A DNA stretch of 64,000 bases from Nonomuraea solani (GTDB lineage Bacteria; Actinomycetota; Actinomycetes; Streptosporangiales; Streptosporangiaceae): the NCBI RefSeq assembly GCF_900108335.1, contig NZ_FNVT01000019.1, positions 62,001 through 126,000 of the forward strand. The letters are read 5' to 3'. Below, piece after piece: positions 16,187-25,827 of this stretch (the stretch's first letter is position 1; each line of letters opens with the position of its first letter). Both the position numbers and the translations under genes were made by a program. The notes under the pieces were generated by a model. It was given only the letters and a program-made list of their open reading frames with translations. It made no database searches and was not told where the DNA came from.

Positions 16187-17806
16187 ATGAGCGAGGTCAC
16201 ACGCCGCGGGCTCCTCAGCGGCGCGGCGGCGGTCGGCGGGGCGGCCGTCGCGACGCGGCTCACGCCGGCTGCGGCCGCCGCGCCGGGCACGCCCGAGTTC
16301 GGCCCGGTGGTCGTCCGGCGCGGCGACCCCCGTTACGAGGACTTAGCGGTACGCCGGACGAACCAGCGCTTCCGCGCCGAACCCGACTACTTCCACGTCC
16401 CCGGCTCCACGGAGCAGGTCGTGGCCGCCGTCAACGAGGCGGTCCGGGCGGGCCGGCGCGTCACCGTGCGCAGCGGCGGTCACTGCTACGAGAACTTCGT
16501 CGGCGACGGCGCGGAGGTGGTGATCGACCTGTGTGAGATGTCGGAGGTCTACTACGACGAGCGGCGCCGCGCGTTCGCCATCGAGCCGGGCGCCACGCTC
16601 ATGCAGGCGTACCGCACGCTCTATTTCGGGTGGGGCGTCACCATTCCCGGCGGCCAATGCGGGGGCGTGGCCGCCGGGGGTCACATCGCGGGCGGCGGGT
16701 ACGGGCCGCTGTCCCGGCGCGACGGGCTCACCGTCGACTACCTGGACGCGGTGGAGGTCGTGGTGGTCGACCGCAACGGGCGGGCCCGGGCGGTGGTGGC
16801 GACCAGGAACCCGGCCGACCCGAACCACGACCTGTGGTGGGCGCACACGGGTGGCGGCGGCGGGAACTTCGGCATCGTGACGCGCTACTGGATGCGCGAC
16901 CCGGAGGCCCGGGGCGACGACCCGGCCAAGCTGCTGCCCCGGCCGCCCGCCACCGTCCTGTCGGGGGTGGCGATCTGGTCCTGGAACGGCATGACGAAGG
17001 AGTCGTTCCGTCGGCTGCTGCGCAACTTCGCCGAGTGGCACGAGCGCTACGGCACGCCGGGCAGCCCGCACGTCTCCCTGTGGGGCTCCCTGCTGATCCC
17101 CGGCCGCCAGGCCGGCGCCGACCCGGGCGGGATCATCCTGCCCACGCAGATCGACGCGGACGTGCCCGGCGCCGAACAGGTCCTGCGCGAGCACTTCGCC
17201 GCCGTGGCCGAGGGGGTCACGCCCGAGGTGTTCGTGCCGCCGCTGGAGCGGGTGCCGTGGTACCAGGCGGTCCGTACGCTGTCGCTGGGGGCGGAGTCGG
17301 AGTCGGGCCGGTACAAGGGCAAGTCGGCCTACCTGCGCAAGGCGCTCACGGACGAGCAGGCCGACGTGGCGTACGACGCCCTGAACGCCGCCGACGCGGT
17401 CTCCTCCACCGGGTTGCTGTGGCTCCTTTCGTACGGAGGGCGGGTGAACCGGACGCGTCCGGAGGCCACCGCGACCGTGGAGCGTCAGTCCGTGCTCAAG
17501 ATGCTCCAGCTGGCGTCCTGGTCGGCCGAGCAGGACGGGGCCGCGCACCTGGAGTGGGTCCGGCGGCTGCACCAGCGCACGTTCGCGGCCACGGGAGGCG
17601 TGCCGGTGCCGGGCGGCAACTGCGGCGGGGCCTACATCAACTATCCGGACGCCGACCACGCCGACCCTCGGTGGAACACCTCCGGCGTGCCGTGGTCGAC
17701 GATCTACTACGGGGAGAACTACGCGCGGCTGCAGCGGGTGAAGGCGCGCTGGGACCCGCGTAACGTCTTCCGTCACGCGTTGTCCGTGCGCGCCCAGGGG
17801 TCCTAG
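16187..17806 (+). CDS. Tat-exported FAD-linked oxidase (berberine-bridge type)
   Basis: A 539-residue oxidoreductase of the PCMH/VAO family with a C-terminal BBE segment. The N-terminus carries a twin-arginine signal (VTRRGLLSGAAAVGGAAVA). The FAD-binding half has RSGGHCYENF, whose His is the usual 8-alpha-histidyl attachment site, and PGGQCGGVAAGGHIAGGGYG, whose Cys could make the second covalent link of bicovalent glyco-oxidases. The C-terminus (YGENYARLQRVKARWDPRNV) is the canonical BBE end. Family members oxidise sugars, alkaloids or antibiotic intermediates with O2. I chose the ATG at 16187, preceded by GAGGA; an upstream ATG at 16142 would add 15 residues before the Tat motif. Confidence 0.88.
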   Translation: MSEVTRRGLLSGAAAVGGAAVATRLTPAAAAAPGTPEFGPVVVRRGDPRYEDLAVRRTNQRFRAEPDYFHVPGSTEQVVAAVNEAVRAGRRVTVRSGGHCYENFVGDGAEVVIDLCEMSEVYYDERRRAFAIEPGATLMQAYRTLYFGWGVTIPGGQCGGVAAGGHIAGGGYGPLSRRDGLTVDYLDAVEVVVVDRNGRARAVVATRNPADPNHDLWWAHTGGGGGNFGIVTRYWMRDPEARGDDPAKLLPRPPATVLSGVAIWSWNGMTKESFRRLLRNFAEWHERYGTPGSPHVSLWGSLLIPGRQAGADPGGIILPTQIDADVPGAEQVLREHFAAVAEGVTPEVFVPPLERVPWYQAVRTLSLGAESESGRYKGKSAYLRKALTDEQADVAYDALNAADAVSSTGLLWLLSYGGRVNRTRPEATATVERQSVLKMLQLASWSAEQDGAAHLEWVRRLHQRTFAATGGVPVPGGNCGGAYINYPDADHADPRWNTSGVPWSTIYYGENYARLQRVKARWDPRNVFRHALSVRAQGS

Positions 17807-18108
17807 GCCCGGTCGTCGCGATACTTCCGCAGGTCGCGACGTGCCCGGCGGCGGCTGCGGCGGCGCTCTTCGCGGCGGAGGTCGTTCCACTCCCGGCCGC
17901 CGCCGAGGGCGCCGGCACCGAGCAGGTGGTGGTCGGTGGCCCTCCAGTAACAGCCGCTGGTGCGGTGGTTCAGAGACGCGCCTGCGGTGGTGATCTCGTC
18001 GGGCAGCGTGCAGATCCCGAACCGGTGGTCGTGGACGGGCACGCAGGTCACCATCGGCGCGTCGGCCATGCGTACCCACCAGGGCCGGGTCTTGTCGGTC
18101 TTGCTCAT
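17803..18108 (-). CDS. Hypothetical basic protein
   Basis: A 101-residue protein with no recognised family. It starts at 18108 behind AAGGTG. The first half contains MVTCVPVHDHRFGICTLPDE and CYWRATDHHLL, with three Cys and several His that could bind a metal; the second half is strongly Arg-rich (RREERRRSRRRARRDLRKYR), suggesting nucleic-acid binding. Its stop overlaps the end of the FAD oxidase gene by 4 bp on the opposite strand. Codon bias and the ribosome site support a real gene. Confidence 0.6.
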   Translation of the reverse strand: MSKTDKTRPWWVRMADAPMVTCVPVHDHRFGICTLPDEITTAGASLNHRTSGCYWRATDHHLLGAGALGGGREWNDLRREERRRSRRRARRDLRKYRDDRA

Positions 18109-18195
18109 ACGGTCACCTTTCGGCTCCGTGACACCCCGGGATGGGGCCGTCACTAGACCGGATGCACCGTGATCACCTCCGACTTCGACGTACCT

Positions 18196-18450
18196 GGGCT
18201 CTACGCTACCCGGCGGCGCATGACGAGATCCACGGGAACGCGTACCGGCAGGCACAGGGTCTGCCCGTGCGCGCCGAACAGGTCGTCACGAGACCGGGCG
18301 CACGCGTGCCGCGATGAGCCGGTGGGCCGCGATCAGGAACGCCCGGTCGCCGCTCGCCTTCCTGGCTTCGGCCGCCAGTCTCAGGACGCGAGGGTCCCGC
18401 CAGTCGAGGATGGGCGTGGCCGCCGTGTTTCCCGCGTGAGAGAGCCGCAC
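18196..18450 (-). pseudogene. Possible transglutaminase-like gene remnant
   Basis: The 355 bp between 18108 and 18464 contain no intact gene. On the minus strand a GTG at 18450 opens a 54-codon frame (ATPILDWRDPRVLRLAAEAR, then DRAFLIAAHRLIAARVRPV, TGA at 18286-18288) that resembles the N-terminal end of bacterial transglutaminase-like proteins. A second frame continues as SRDDLFGAHGQTLCLPVRVP and VDLVMRRRVA to a TAG near 18196. The two pieces would join by a frameshift. The resemblance is by eye only and the region might instead be non-coding. Confidence 0.3.
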
Positions 18451-18463
18451 CGCATGATCGTAG

Positions 18464-19330
18464 CTAGCGCAGTTTGGCCGGGGCGCGGATGAAGTCGATG
18501 CGGCTGAGCAACCCGCCGGTGACGGTGAAGGAGACGACCGTGTCGACCTTGCCGTGGTCGTACAGGGCCAGGCCGAGGGCGCCGTTTACGGTAACCGGGG
18601 CGAGGACCTGGCCGGGTGCGGCGTCGCTCATGATGGAGAGCACGAAGCGGGCGACCCGTTCGGCACCGTGGACCGGCTGGCGGGCGGTGTTGGCCCGGCC
18701 GTCGCCGTCGCTGGTGAGCACGGCGCCGGGGTCGAGGATCGCCACAAGGGCGCTCAGGCGGCCCCCCGCCGCGGCGGCCAGGAACCGTTCGACGACCTGG
18801 CGGTGCTGGTCGCGGTCGACGTCGACGCGTGGCGCGCCCTCGCCGACGTGCCTGCGGGCGCGGGCGGCGAGCTGGCGCACCGCCGCCGGTGTGCGGCCGA
18901 CGGTGGCGGCGACGTCCTCGAAGGTCAGGCCGAAGAGGTCGTGGAGCACCCAGGCGGTACGTTCGGCCGGGGTGAGCGACTCCAGGACGACGAGCAGCGC
19001 GAAGCCGACCGACTCGTCGAGCGTGACCCGGTCCGCGGGGTCGGCCACGGGCGTCAGGAGGGGCTCGGGGAGCCAGGGCCCGGTGTACGTCTCGCGGCGC
19101 AGCCGGGCGGTCTTGAGCACGTCCATCGCCGCCCGCGCGACGACCACCGTCGCCCAGGATTCGACGTCCTGGACGCGGGCCCGGCGGTCGGCGCGGACGA
19201 GCTTGAACCAGCATTCGGAGACCACGTCCTCGGCCTCGGACACCGTGCCCAGGATCGCGTACGCCACCCGGGTCAGATGGGAGCGCGCCGCCGCGTAACC
19301 GGCCGAGAGCTCGGCCTCCCGTGGCATCAT
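18464..19330 (-). CDS. ECF RNA polymerase sigma factor, ECF41/SigJ type
   Basis: A 288-residue extracytoplasmic-function sigma factor. Region 2 is RSHLTRVAYAILGTVSEAED with VVSECWFKLV; region 4 is SLTPAERTAWVLHDLFGLTF, then EDVAATVGRTPAAVRQLAAR. A C-terminal SnoaL-like extension of about 120 residues (RFLAAAAGGRLSALVAILDP through VSFTVTGGLLSRIDFIRAPA) is the hallmark of ECF41, where it modulates activity in place of a separate anti-sigma factor. ECF41 genes usually pair with a carboxymuconolactone decarboxylase or oxidoreductase; here the partner is an alpha/beta hydrolase whose stop overlaps this start by 4 bp (ATGATG), which is strong evidence for coupling. Confidence 0.9.
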   Translation of the reverse strand: MMPREAELSAGYAAARSHLTRVAYAILGTVSEAEDVVSECWFKLVRADRRARVQDVESWATVVVARAAMDVLKTARLRRETYTGPWLPEPLLTPVADPADRVTLDESVGFALLVVLESLTPAERTAWVLHDLFGLTFEDVAATVGRTPAAVRQLAARARRHVGEGAPRVDVDRDQHRQVVERFLAAAAGGRLSALVAILDPGAVLTSDGDGRANTARQPVHGAERVARFVLSIMSDAAPGQVLAPVTVNGALGLALYDHGKVDTVVSFTVTGGLLSRIDFIRAPAKLR

Positions 19331-20145
19331 GACGCCGCCGTCCCCGTGAGGATGACCCGCGCGACCAGCTCGGGGGTGTCGCTCATCGGCACATGACCGG
19401 CGCCGGGCAGGACGAGGTGCCGGGTGTGCGGCGGGAGCTGGTCGGTGAACCGGGACTGCCGCGTGAGAAGTACCCGGTCCGAGGCTCCGAAGGCGACCGT
19501 CACCGGCGCGGACACCTCCCCCGCCGCCCGGTAACGGATGGACATGGCCGCCCTGAACGTCGGCAGGAACCCCGGGGCGCGCCCCATGTCGGCGACGGCG
19601 TGGACCACGTCCTCGTGGGCGAGAGCCTCGGGATGGTGGAAGAGCTGCCAGAACAGCAGCCTGCGCCCCCAGGCCCGGCGCGACAGCGTGCTGAGCAGCG
19701 GCGCGCCGTACCGGCAGGCGGCCCAGGTCAGGACGAAGCTCACGGTGCAGTACGCCGGCTGGCCCCGCCTCCACAACCCGGCCGGAGCCAGCAGGGTCAG
19801 CGAGGCGACCGGCCTGAGGTGGGCCAGCTCCAGGGCCACCCATCCGCCGAGCGAGTGCCCGGTGACGTGCGGCCGGTCGACGCCCCACTCGTCCAGGGCC
19901 GCGGCCACAACCTCGGCCAGCCGGCGCGGCGTCACCGGATGGTTGCCGTCCAGCGTGTCGGAGCCGCCGAAGCCCGGCAGGTCCACCGCGTACACCGTGT
20001 GCGCGGCCGCGAGCCCGTCGAGCACCGGCGCCCAGGCCGCGCGCGAGGACCCGATGCCGTGCAGCAGCACCAGCGGCGGCCCCGCGCCGATCTTCGCGAA
20101 CGCGAGCCCGCGGCGGGTGCGCCCGTTCCCCCGGTTGTCGGTCAT
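19327..20145 (-). CDS. Alpha/beta hydrolase partnered with the ECF41 sigma factor
   Basis: A 272-residue hydrolase. LVLLHGIGSSRAAW supplies the oxyanion region, VDLPGFGGSD the DxPGxGxS loop, GHSLGGWVAL the nucleophile elbow (Ser near residue 96), and GAGHVPMSDTPE the catalytic His. A likely acid lies in VAFGASDRVL. No signal peptide. It is translationally coupled to the sigma factor gene downstream and divergent from the PucR-like regulator at 20276. In ECF41 systems the coupled enzyme gene is commonly the main target of the sigma factor, so autoregulation of this operon is a reasonable inference. Confidence 0.88.
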   Translation of the reverse strand: MTDNRGNGRTRRGLAFAKIGAGPPLVLLHGIGSSRAAWAPVLDGLAAAHTVYAVDLPGFGGSDTLDGNHPVTPRRLAEVVAAALDEWGVDRPHVTGHSLGGWVALELAHLRPVASLTLLAPAGLWRRGQPAYCTVSFVLTWAACRYGAPLLSTLSRRAWGRRLLFWQLFHHPEALAHEDVVHAVADMGRAPGFLPTFRAAMSIRYRAAGEVSAPVTVAFGASDRVLLTRQSRFTDQLPPHTRHLVLPGAGHVPMSDTPELVARVILTGTAAS

Positions 20146-20275
20146 GTCCCAAGGACGACCTGGACGCCCCGGACTGTGACATGGGGTCGTGACGGCCCGA
20201 TCGGCTTTCCCAAGAATACGGACCTATCGAACGCGTGCTCTGGAGTTCCGCGCCGCTGATGGCGATGGTCGTTTC

Positions 20276-21751
20276 ATGACATCCGAGGCCCGGGCGGAGA
20301 ATGAGTGGCTTGAGGAGCTGGTACGGGAACTGCGGCGCCAGGCCGCCCGGGAGTCCGGGCCTGACCTGGCGAGAATCGTCGGCTGGCTGGGCCGGCGGAT
20401 TCGCGCGGAGGTGGCGCTCGTCGACGAGGCCGGTGCGGTGGAGCTGGCGACGCCGGGTTTCCCGCAAGGGCTGACGGAGTCCTTGGAGGAGCCGCTCGGC
20501 CGGTTGTCGCGTGGGCAGGTGGCCACGGCCGCCACGGAGGCGGGCGCGCTCCGGGTCCGGTGCGAGGCGCTGGGGGCCGAGGTGCCGCGGCCCGTGCTCG
20601 TCGTGGTCGTCCCGGAGACGCTGACCTCGCGGGCGGCCGGGCTGGTCACGTACGCGGGAAGCCTGATCGCGGTGCTGCGCCGGGTCCGGGTCGACGCCGG
20701 GCTGGCGAACGCCTACCAGCACAAGGCGGCCCAGGTCAGGGTGGCGGTCTTCATGGCCCTGATGGCGGGCGACCCCACCCTCGCCCGGCGGCTCACGAGC
20801 GGCGCCGTACCGGCGTTGCTGGAGGCCCAGCGGGTACGCGTCCTGCTGCTGCGCTGCCCGCCGGATGACCGCGACCGCCACATACGGACTTATCAGGATT
20901 TATCCGGCTATCACGGCCGCGGACTGATGCTGCGCTGCCCCGTCTACGACGACCACCTGATCTGCCTCACTCCCGACGCGCCCACTTCCCGCCTGGTGGA
21001 CGGGCTGCGCCACCTGATCCGCGACAACGCGCACTACACGCTGGGCGGCAGTTCGCCGCAACCGCTCGCCGCCACCGCCCAGGCGTACCACGAGGCCCGC
21101 CACGCCCTGGCCGTCGCCAGGAACACCCCCGGCCGGATCGCCGACTACCGTGGCCCCGCGCCGCTGGAGCACCTGCTCCCCCGGGAACCCGCCGAGGCCT
21201 GGGCCCGCTCCTACCTCCGCCCGCTGCGCCCGGTGCCCGCGCTGACCATCGACATCACCCGGCTCGCGGTGACGTTCCCTCGCGTCGGGGTGGCGCGACT
21301 GCTCGGCATCGGCCGCAACAGCGTCACCGCCCATCTCAAGCGGGTCGAGGCGGCTCTCGGGATCCGGCTCGACGACGTCGGCTCGCGCGCCACGCTCGCC
21401 CTGGCCCTGGCCATCACCAGCCTGTACGCCGACAGCGGCACCCCCCACTCGCCCCCGTCGCTGGAGAAACTGCTGCGCACCCAGGCGGCCACCACCTGGG
21501 CCCGGACCCTGCTGGCCCCGATCGACGATCCCGGCCACCAGAAGCTCTACCGCACGCTGACCACCTGGATCCAGGCCGACACCGACACCCAGCGGACGGC
21601 CGGGCTGCTGGGCATCAGCCGCAACACCGTCACCGCCCACCTGCGCACCGCCGAACGCCTCCTGAACCGCGACCTGTTGTCGACGAGATCCGGCATCCAC
21701 GACCTCGTGTACGCCCTCCGCATCACGACCTCCCCCGACGAAAGCTCGTAA
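20276..21751 (+). CDS. PucR/CdaR-like regulator with two C-terminal HTH motifs
   Basis: A 491-residue transcriptional regulator of the sugar-diacid (CdaR)/PucR type. The N-terminal half is a GAF-like/diguanylate-cyclase-like sensor region with no cofactor motif. The C-terminus contains two copies of the HTH_30-type element: VARLLGIGRNSVTAHLKRVE with ALGIRL (about residues 340-370) and TAGLLGISRNTVTAHLRTAE with RLLNRD (about 440-470). Family members usually have one; two in tandem in one chain suggest binding of a direct-repeat operator by a monomer or a compact dimer. Start set at the ATG at 20276. The target is unknown; the divergent hydrolase/sigma operon is the nearest candidate. Confidence 0.82.
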   Translation: MTSEARAENEWLEELVRELRRQAARESGPDLARIVGWLGRRIRAEVALVDEAGAVELATPGFPQGLTESLEEPLGRLSRGQVATAATEAGALRVRCEALGAEVPRPVLVVVVPETLTSRAAGLVTYAGSLIAVLRRVRVDAGLANAYQHKAAQVRVAVFMALMAGDPTLARRLTSGAVPALLEAQRVRVLLLRCPPDDRDRHIRTYQDLSGYHGRGLMLRCPVYDDHLICLTPDAPTSRLVDGLRHLIRDNAHYTLGGSSPQPLAATAQAYHEARHALAVARNTPGRIADYRGPAPLEHLLPREPAEAWARSYLRPLRPVPALTIDITRLAVTFPRVGVARLLGIGRNSVTAHLKRVEAALGIRLDDVGSRATLALALAITSLYADSGTPHSPPSLEKLLRTQAATTWARTLLAPIDDPGHQKLYRTLTTWIQADTDTQRTAGLLGISRNTVTAHLRTAERLLNRDLLSTRSGIHDLVYALRITTSPDESS

Positions 21752-21990
21752 TTCAGAGTGTCCGGGTGGAGCCGGTGTTGCACGACGCACGACCGTACGC
21801 CTGCCGGCGAGGATCTCTTCCGTGCGGGCTCGGGAACCTCGCAATCCGGTCACCCTCCTCCACGCTCGGCGGCGACCTGAAGATGCCAGGAGCGCATACC
21901 ATCGCGTTCGGGCTCACCGGCGGTCTCGGCACTTCACTCGAAACCCCACTTCCGCCACGGCGAAGAATCACTGTCACAGTGCCGTCGGAT

Positions 21991-22869
<879 letters not shown>

Positions 22870-22906
22870 CAGGGGTCACCTCTCTCGCTTGGGTCTCCAG
22901 GCTTCA

Positions 22907-23629
22907 TCACGGCATGACGTCGCCCGAGTTGGGGCCGAGGGTCTGGCCGACGTAGAGGTTGCCGCCGGGGTCGGTGGCGAGGAGGACGGCTGTGGGGGCC
23001 ACCTCCTCCGGGCGGCCGAAGCGGCCCAGAGGGAGTTCGGCACGCTTGGCCGACTTCCACTCCTCGGTGATTCCGGCGACCATCGGGGTTTCCACCGGGC
23101 CGGGCGCGATCGCGTTGACCAGGACGTTGTGTTCGGCGACCTCCAGGGCCAGGGACTTCGTGAGTCCGATGACCCCGGCCTTGGCGGCGGCGTAGTGGGT
23201 GAGGGAGCGGCCGCCCTTGATGCCGAGCTGGGAGGCGATGTTGATGATCCGGCCCCAGCGCCGTTCGATCATCCCGGGTACGACGTACCGGCAGCACAGG
23301 AAGACGCCTGTGAGGTCGACCGCGATCGTCTCGGACCACACCCGCGGCTCCATTTCGGCCAGCGGCGCCTCGGTGAGGATGCCGGCCGAGTTGACGAGGA
23401 TGTCGATTCGGCCGAGCAGCCCGGTCGTGGTGGCGACGGCGTCCTGGACGGAGGCCGGATCGCTCACGTCCAGGGCGACGTGAGCGGCCGCGCCGGGGAC
23501 GGTGGCGGAGACGTCCAGGTCGGCGATCACGACCTGGGCGCCCTCATGAAGGTACGCCTCCGCTATCGCGCGGCCGATCCCGCTCGCGCCGCCGGTGATC
23601 AGGGCGGTCCGGTTCTCCAGGGCGGGCAT
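22907..23629 (-). CDS. Short-chain dehydrogenase/reductase (classical SDR), first of two
   Basis: A 240-residue NAD(P)-dependent oxidoreductase. The cofactor loop is ITGGASGIGRAIAEAY, the acidic VVIADLDVS points to NAD preference, NSAG is present, the catalytic Ser lies in INIASQLG, and the YxxxK motif is HYAAAKAG. The start is the ATG at 23629 because GGAGGAACC precedes it; the upstream ATG at 23644 has no ribosome site. Last gene of the operon under the LacI operators (asparaginase, deacetylase, MFS, SDR, SDR). Substrate probably a hydroxy or keto acid formed from the imported compound (inference). Confidence 0.87.
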   Translation of the reverse strand: MPALENRTALITGGASGIGRAIAEAYLHEGAQVVIADLDVSATVPGAAAHVALDVSDPASVQDAVATTTGLLGRIDILVNSAGILTEAPLAEMEPRVWSETIAVDLTGVFLCCRYVVPGMIERRWGRIINIASQLGIKGGRSLTHYAAAKAGVIGLTKSLALEVAEHNVLVNAIAPGPVETPMVAGITEEWKSAKRAELPLGRFGRPEEVAPTAVLLATDPGGNLYVGQTLGPNSGDVMP

Positions 23630-23684
23630 GGTTCCTCCAGGCATGGCGGGCAGGTCTTCACGTAGGCAGGTGAATGGGGGGCGG

Positions 23685-24452
23685 TCAGGCGGGCATGCGG
23701 ACCGTCAGGCCGCCGTCCACGATGAGGGACTGGCCGGTGACGTACTCCGCGTCGTCCGACGTCAGGAAGCCGATCACGGAGGCCACCTCTCCGGGCTCCC
23801 CCACCCGCCCCCACGGGATGTCGGCGCCGGCGCGGGCCAGGCCGGCGGGGCCGAGGGAGTTCACCGGGTCGGAGGACTGCGGGGTGACGATGAGGCCGGG
23901 GATCACGGAGTTGACGCGGACGCGCCGGGGCGCGAGTTCGACGGCCAGGCTCCGGCACAGGCCGATGACCCCGGCCTTGGCGGCGGCGTAGTGGGCGTGC
24001 TCGCCCCAGCCGTACACGCCGCCGGCGATCGACGACACCGCGACCATGGCGCCCGCGCCGGACATCCGGGCGGCGGACGAGCGCAGGGTGCGCAGGACGC
24101 CGGTCAGGTCCACCTGCAGCATGTCGTCCCAGGCCGCGTCGGTGAGCTCGGCGAGGGGAGCCCGGCGCAGCACCCCGGCGTTGGCGACCGCGATGTCGAG
24201 GCGGCCCCACTCGTCAAGGGCCCGCTGGGCGAACGCCTCGACCTGGGCGGCGTCCCGTACGTCCACCTCGTGCACCACGCCGGCGCCGCCGGCGCGCTCG
24301 ACCTGCGCGAGGGTCTCGGCGGGGTCGTGCGGGTCGCCGGGGTAGGCGCCGATGACCGTGCGGACGCCGCGGGAGGCGTACGAGACGGCGAGCGCGCGGC
24401 CGATGCCGCTGGCGGCTCCGGTGATGACGGCAACCCGTCCTGACATATTCAC
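23685..24452 (-). CDS. Short-chain dehydrogenase/reductase, second of two
   Basis: A 255-residue classical SDR. ITGAASGIGRALAVSYASRG forms the nucleotide loop, VANAG the NxxG element, AVSSIAGG supplies the Ser and HYAAAKAG the YxxxK pair; it ends with the usual TGQSLIVDGG. Start is a GTG at 24452 with AGGGA 8 bp upstream, or the in-frame ATG 6 bp later. It lies 19 bp after the MFS stop and 55 bp before the other SDR on the same strand, so it is in the same operon. Two SDRs in sequence may run an oxidation and a reduction on one intermediate. Confidence 0.87.
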   Translation of the reverse strand: MNMSGRVAVITGAASGIGRALAVSYASRGVRTVIGAYPGDPHDPAETLAQVERAGGAGVVHEVDVRDAAQVEAFAQRALDEWGRLDIAVANAGVLRRAPLAELTDAAWDDMLQVDLTGVLRTLRSSAARMSGAGAMVAVSSIAGGVYGWGEHAHYAAAKAGVIGLCRSLAVELAPRRVRVNSVIPGLIVTPQSSDPVNSLGPAGLARAGADIPWGRVGEPGEVASVIGFLTSDDAEYVTGQSLIVDGGLTVRMPA

Positions 24453-24471
24453 AATAAATCCCTAAAAATGG

Positions 24472-25791
24472 TCAGCCCGCCAGTGCGGGCACCTTCCGCG
24501 CACCGAACATCACGAACCCGGACAGGAACGTCCCCAGCGCCCCCACGATCAGCGCCCCCTGGCTCCAGTCCGAGCCGGCGACGAGCATCGCCGTGATGAT
24601 CGCCCCCGCCGCGATGGCCCCCGGCTGGCTGATGGCGTTGATGAACGAGGTCCCCGTGGCCCGGCAGCGCGTGTCGTAGCACTCGCCCATGTAGAACAAC
24701 ATCGCCGAGTACGGCCCCACCAGGAAGAACATCCCCAGCGAGTACAGCGCCACCACCGCGAAGGTCCCCTCGGCGGCCACCAGCATGAGGGCGAACAGCA
24801 CCCCGGACGCCATCCAGCCGAACGCGATCACGTTGCGCCGCCCCCACCGGTCCCCGGCCCAGCCGTGGAAGACGTACCCGAGGTAGCCGACCGCGTTGAT
24901 CACGATGAACATCAGGAGCGAGTTGGTGAACCCGACGCCCTTGCCCTCGGTGAGCACCGTCGTCCCCAGCACGCTGAACACCTGGATGCCGAACCAGTTG
25001 ACGAACCAGGCGAACCCGAGCACGAGCGTGTTGCGCAGTGCCGCCCCGCGGAAGATCTCCAGGAAGGGCGCCGCCTGGCTCTCGGACACGCCGTACTCGC
25101 GGGCGAGCCCCGCCGCCTCCTCGCGCTGTCCGGCCTTGCGCAGCCGTTCCATCCGCTGCTGCAGCTCGAACTGCGGCGTCTCGCGCAGCCCGCGCCGCAG
25201 GAGCGCGATCACGATGGCCGGGAACGTCGCCAGCAGGAAGCAGCCGCGCCAGCCGACCAGCGGCAGGAAGACGGCGATGAACGCGGCGGCCAGCAGCGTG
25301 CCGAGCGGCCAGCCGCCCTGGACCAGGCTGTAGATCAGGCCACGCCGCTTCTTGATCTTCTCGTCCTCGGTGACGGCGTAGACCTCGTTGAGGTACGTCG
25401 CGTTGACCGACTGCTCGGCCAGCCCGAGCCCGCCGATGGAGCGGACGCCGATCAGGTACGCGGCGTTCATGGTGGCGGCCGACACCGCCGAGGCCAGCGC
25501 CGTGCCCGACACCGTGATGATCATGCCCTTGCGCCGCCCCAGCCGGTCGACCAGCGGCCCCACCCCGAGCACGACGACCGCGGTCCCCACCGAGATCAGC
25601 GTGGAGTACAGCGACGCCTCCGCCGCGGTCCAGCCGAACTGCGCGGAGATCTCCGGCAGCAGCGTCCCGAACATGATGTAGTCGTAGACGGCGAAGATCC
25701 ACGCGAACAGCGCGATCACGGTCGCCTTGCGCGTCTCCCGCACCCCGAAGCGCGGCAGGCGCCCGGTGGCGTTCGGCGAGGTCGTTGTCAT
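24472..25791 (-). CDS. MFS transporter (sugar/aromatic-acid porter type)
   Basis: A 439-residue inner-membrane permease with about 12 helices. Both MFS loop motifs are visible: VDRLGRRKGM after helix 2 and AGDRWGRRNV after helix 8. A charged central loop (about residues 205-250, QQRMERLRKAGQREEAAGLA) separates the halves, as in the metabolite:H+ symporter/AAHS group. Its place between catabolic enzymes and under the LacI operators suggests it imports the substrate of the operon. Confidence 0.88.
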   Translation of the reverse strand: MTTTSPNATGRLPRFGVRETRKATVIALFAWIFAVYDYIMFGTLLPEISAQFGWTAAEASLYSTLISVGTAVVVLGVGPLVDRLGRRKGMIITVSGTALASAVSAATMNAAYLIGVRSIGGLGLAEQSVNATYLNEVYAVTEDEKIKKRRGLIYSLVQGGWPLGTLLAAAFIAVFLPLVGWRGCFLLATFPAIVIALLRRGLRETPQFELQQRMERLRKAGQREEAAGLAREYGVSESQAAPFLEIFRGAALRNTLVLGFAWFVNWFGIQVFSVLGTTVLTEGKGVGFTNSLLMFIVINAVGYLGYVFHGWAGDRWGRRNVIAFGWMASGVLFALMLVAAEGTFAVVALYSLGMFFLVGPYSAMLFYMGECYDTRCRATGTSFINAISQPGAIAAGAIITAMLVAGSDWSQGALIVGALGTFLSGFVMFGARKVPALAG

Positions 25792-25827
25792 GGAAAATGC
25801 CCTTTCGAGGTGGGGGGAAGCCGCGCG

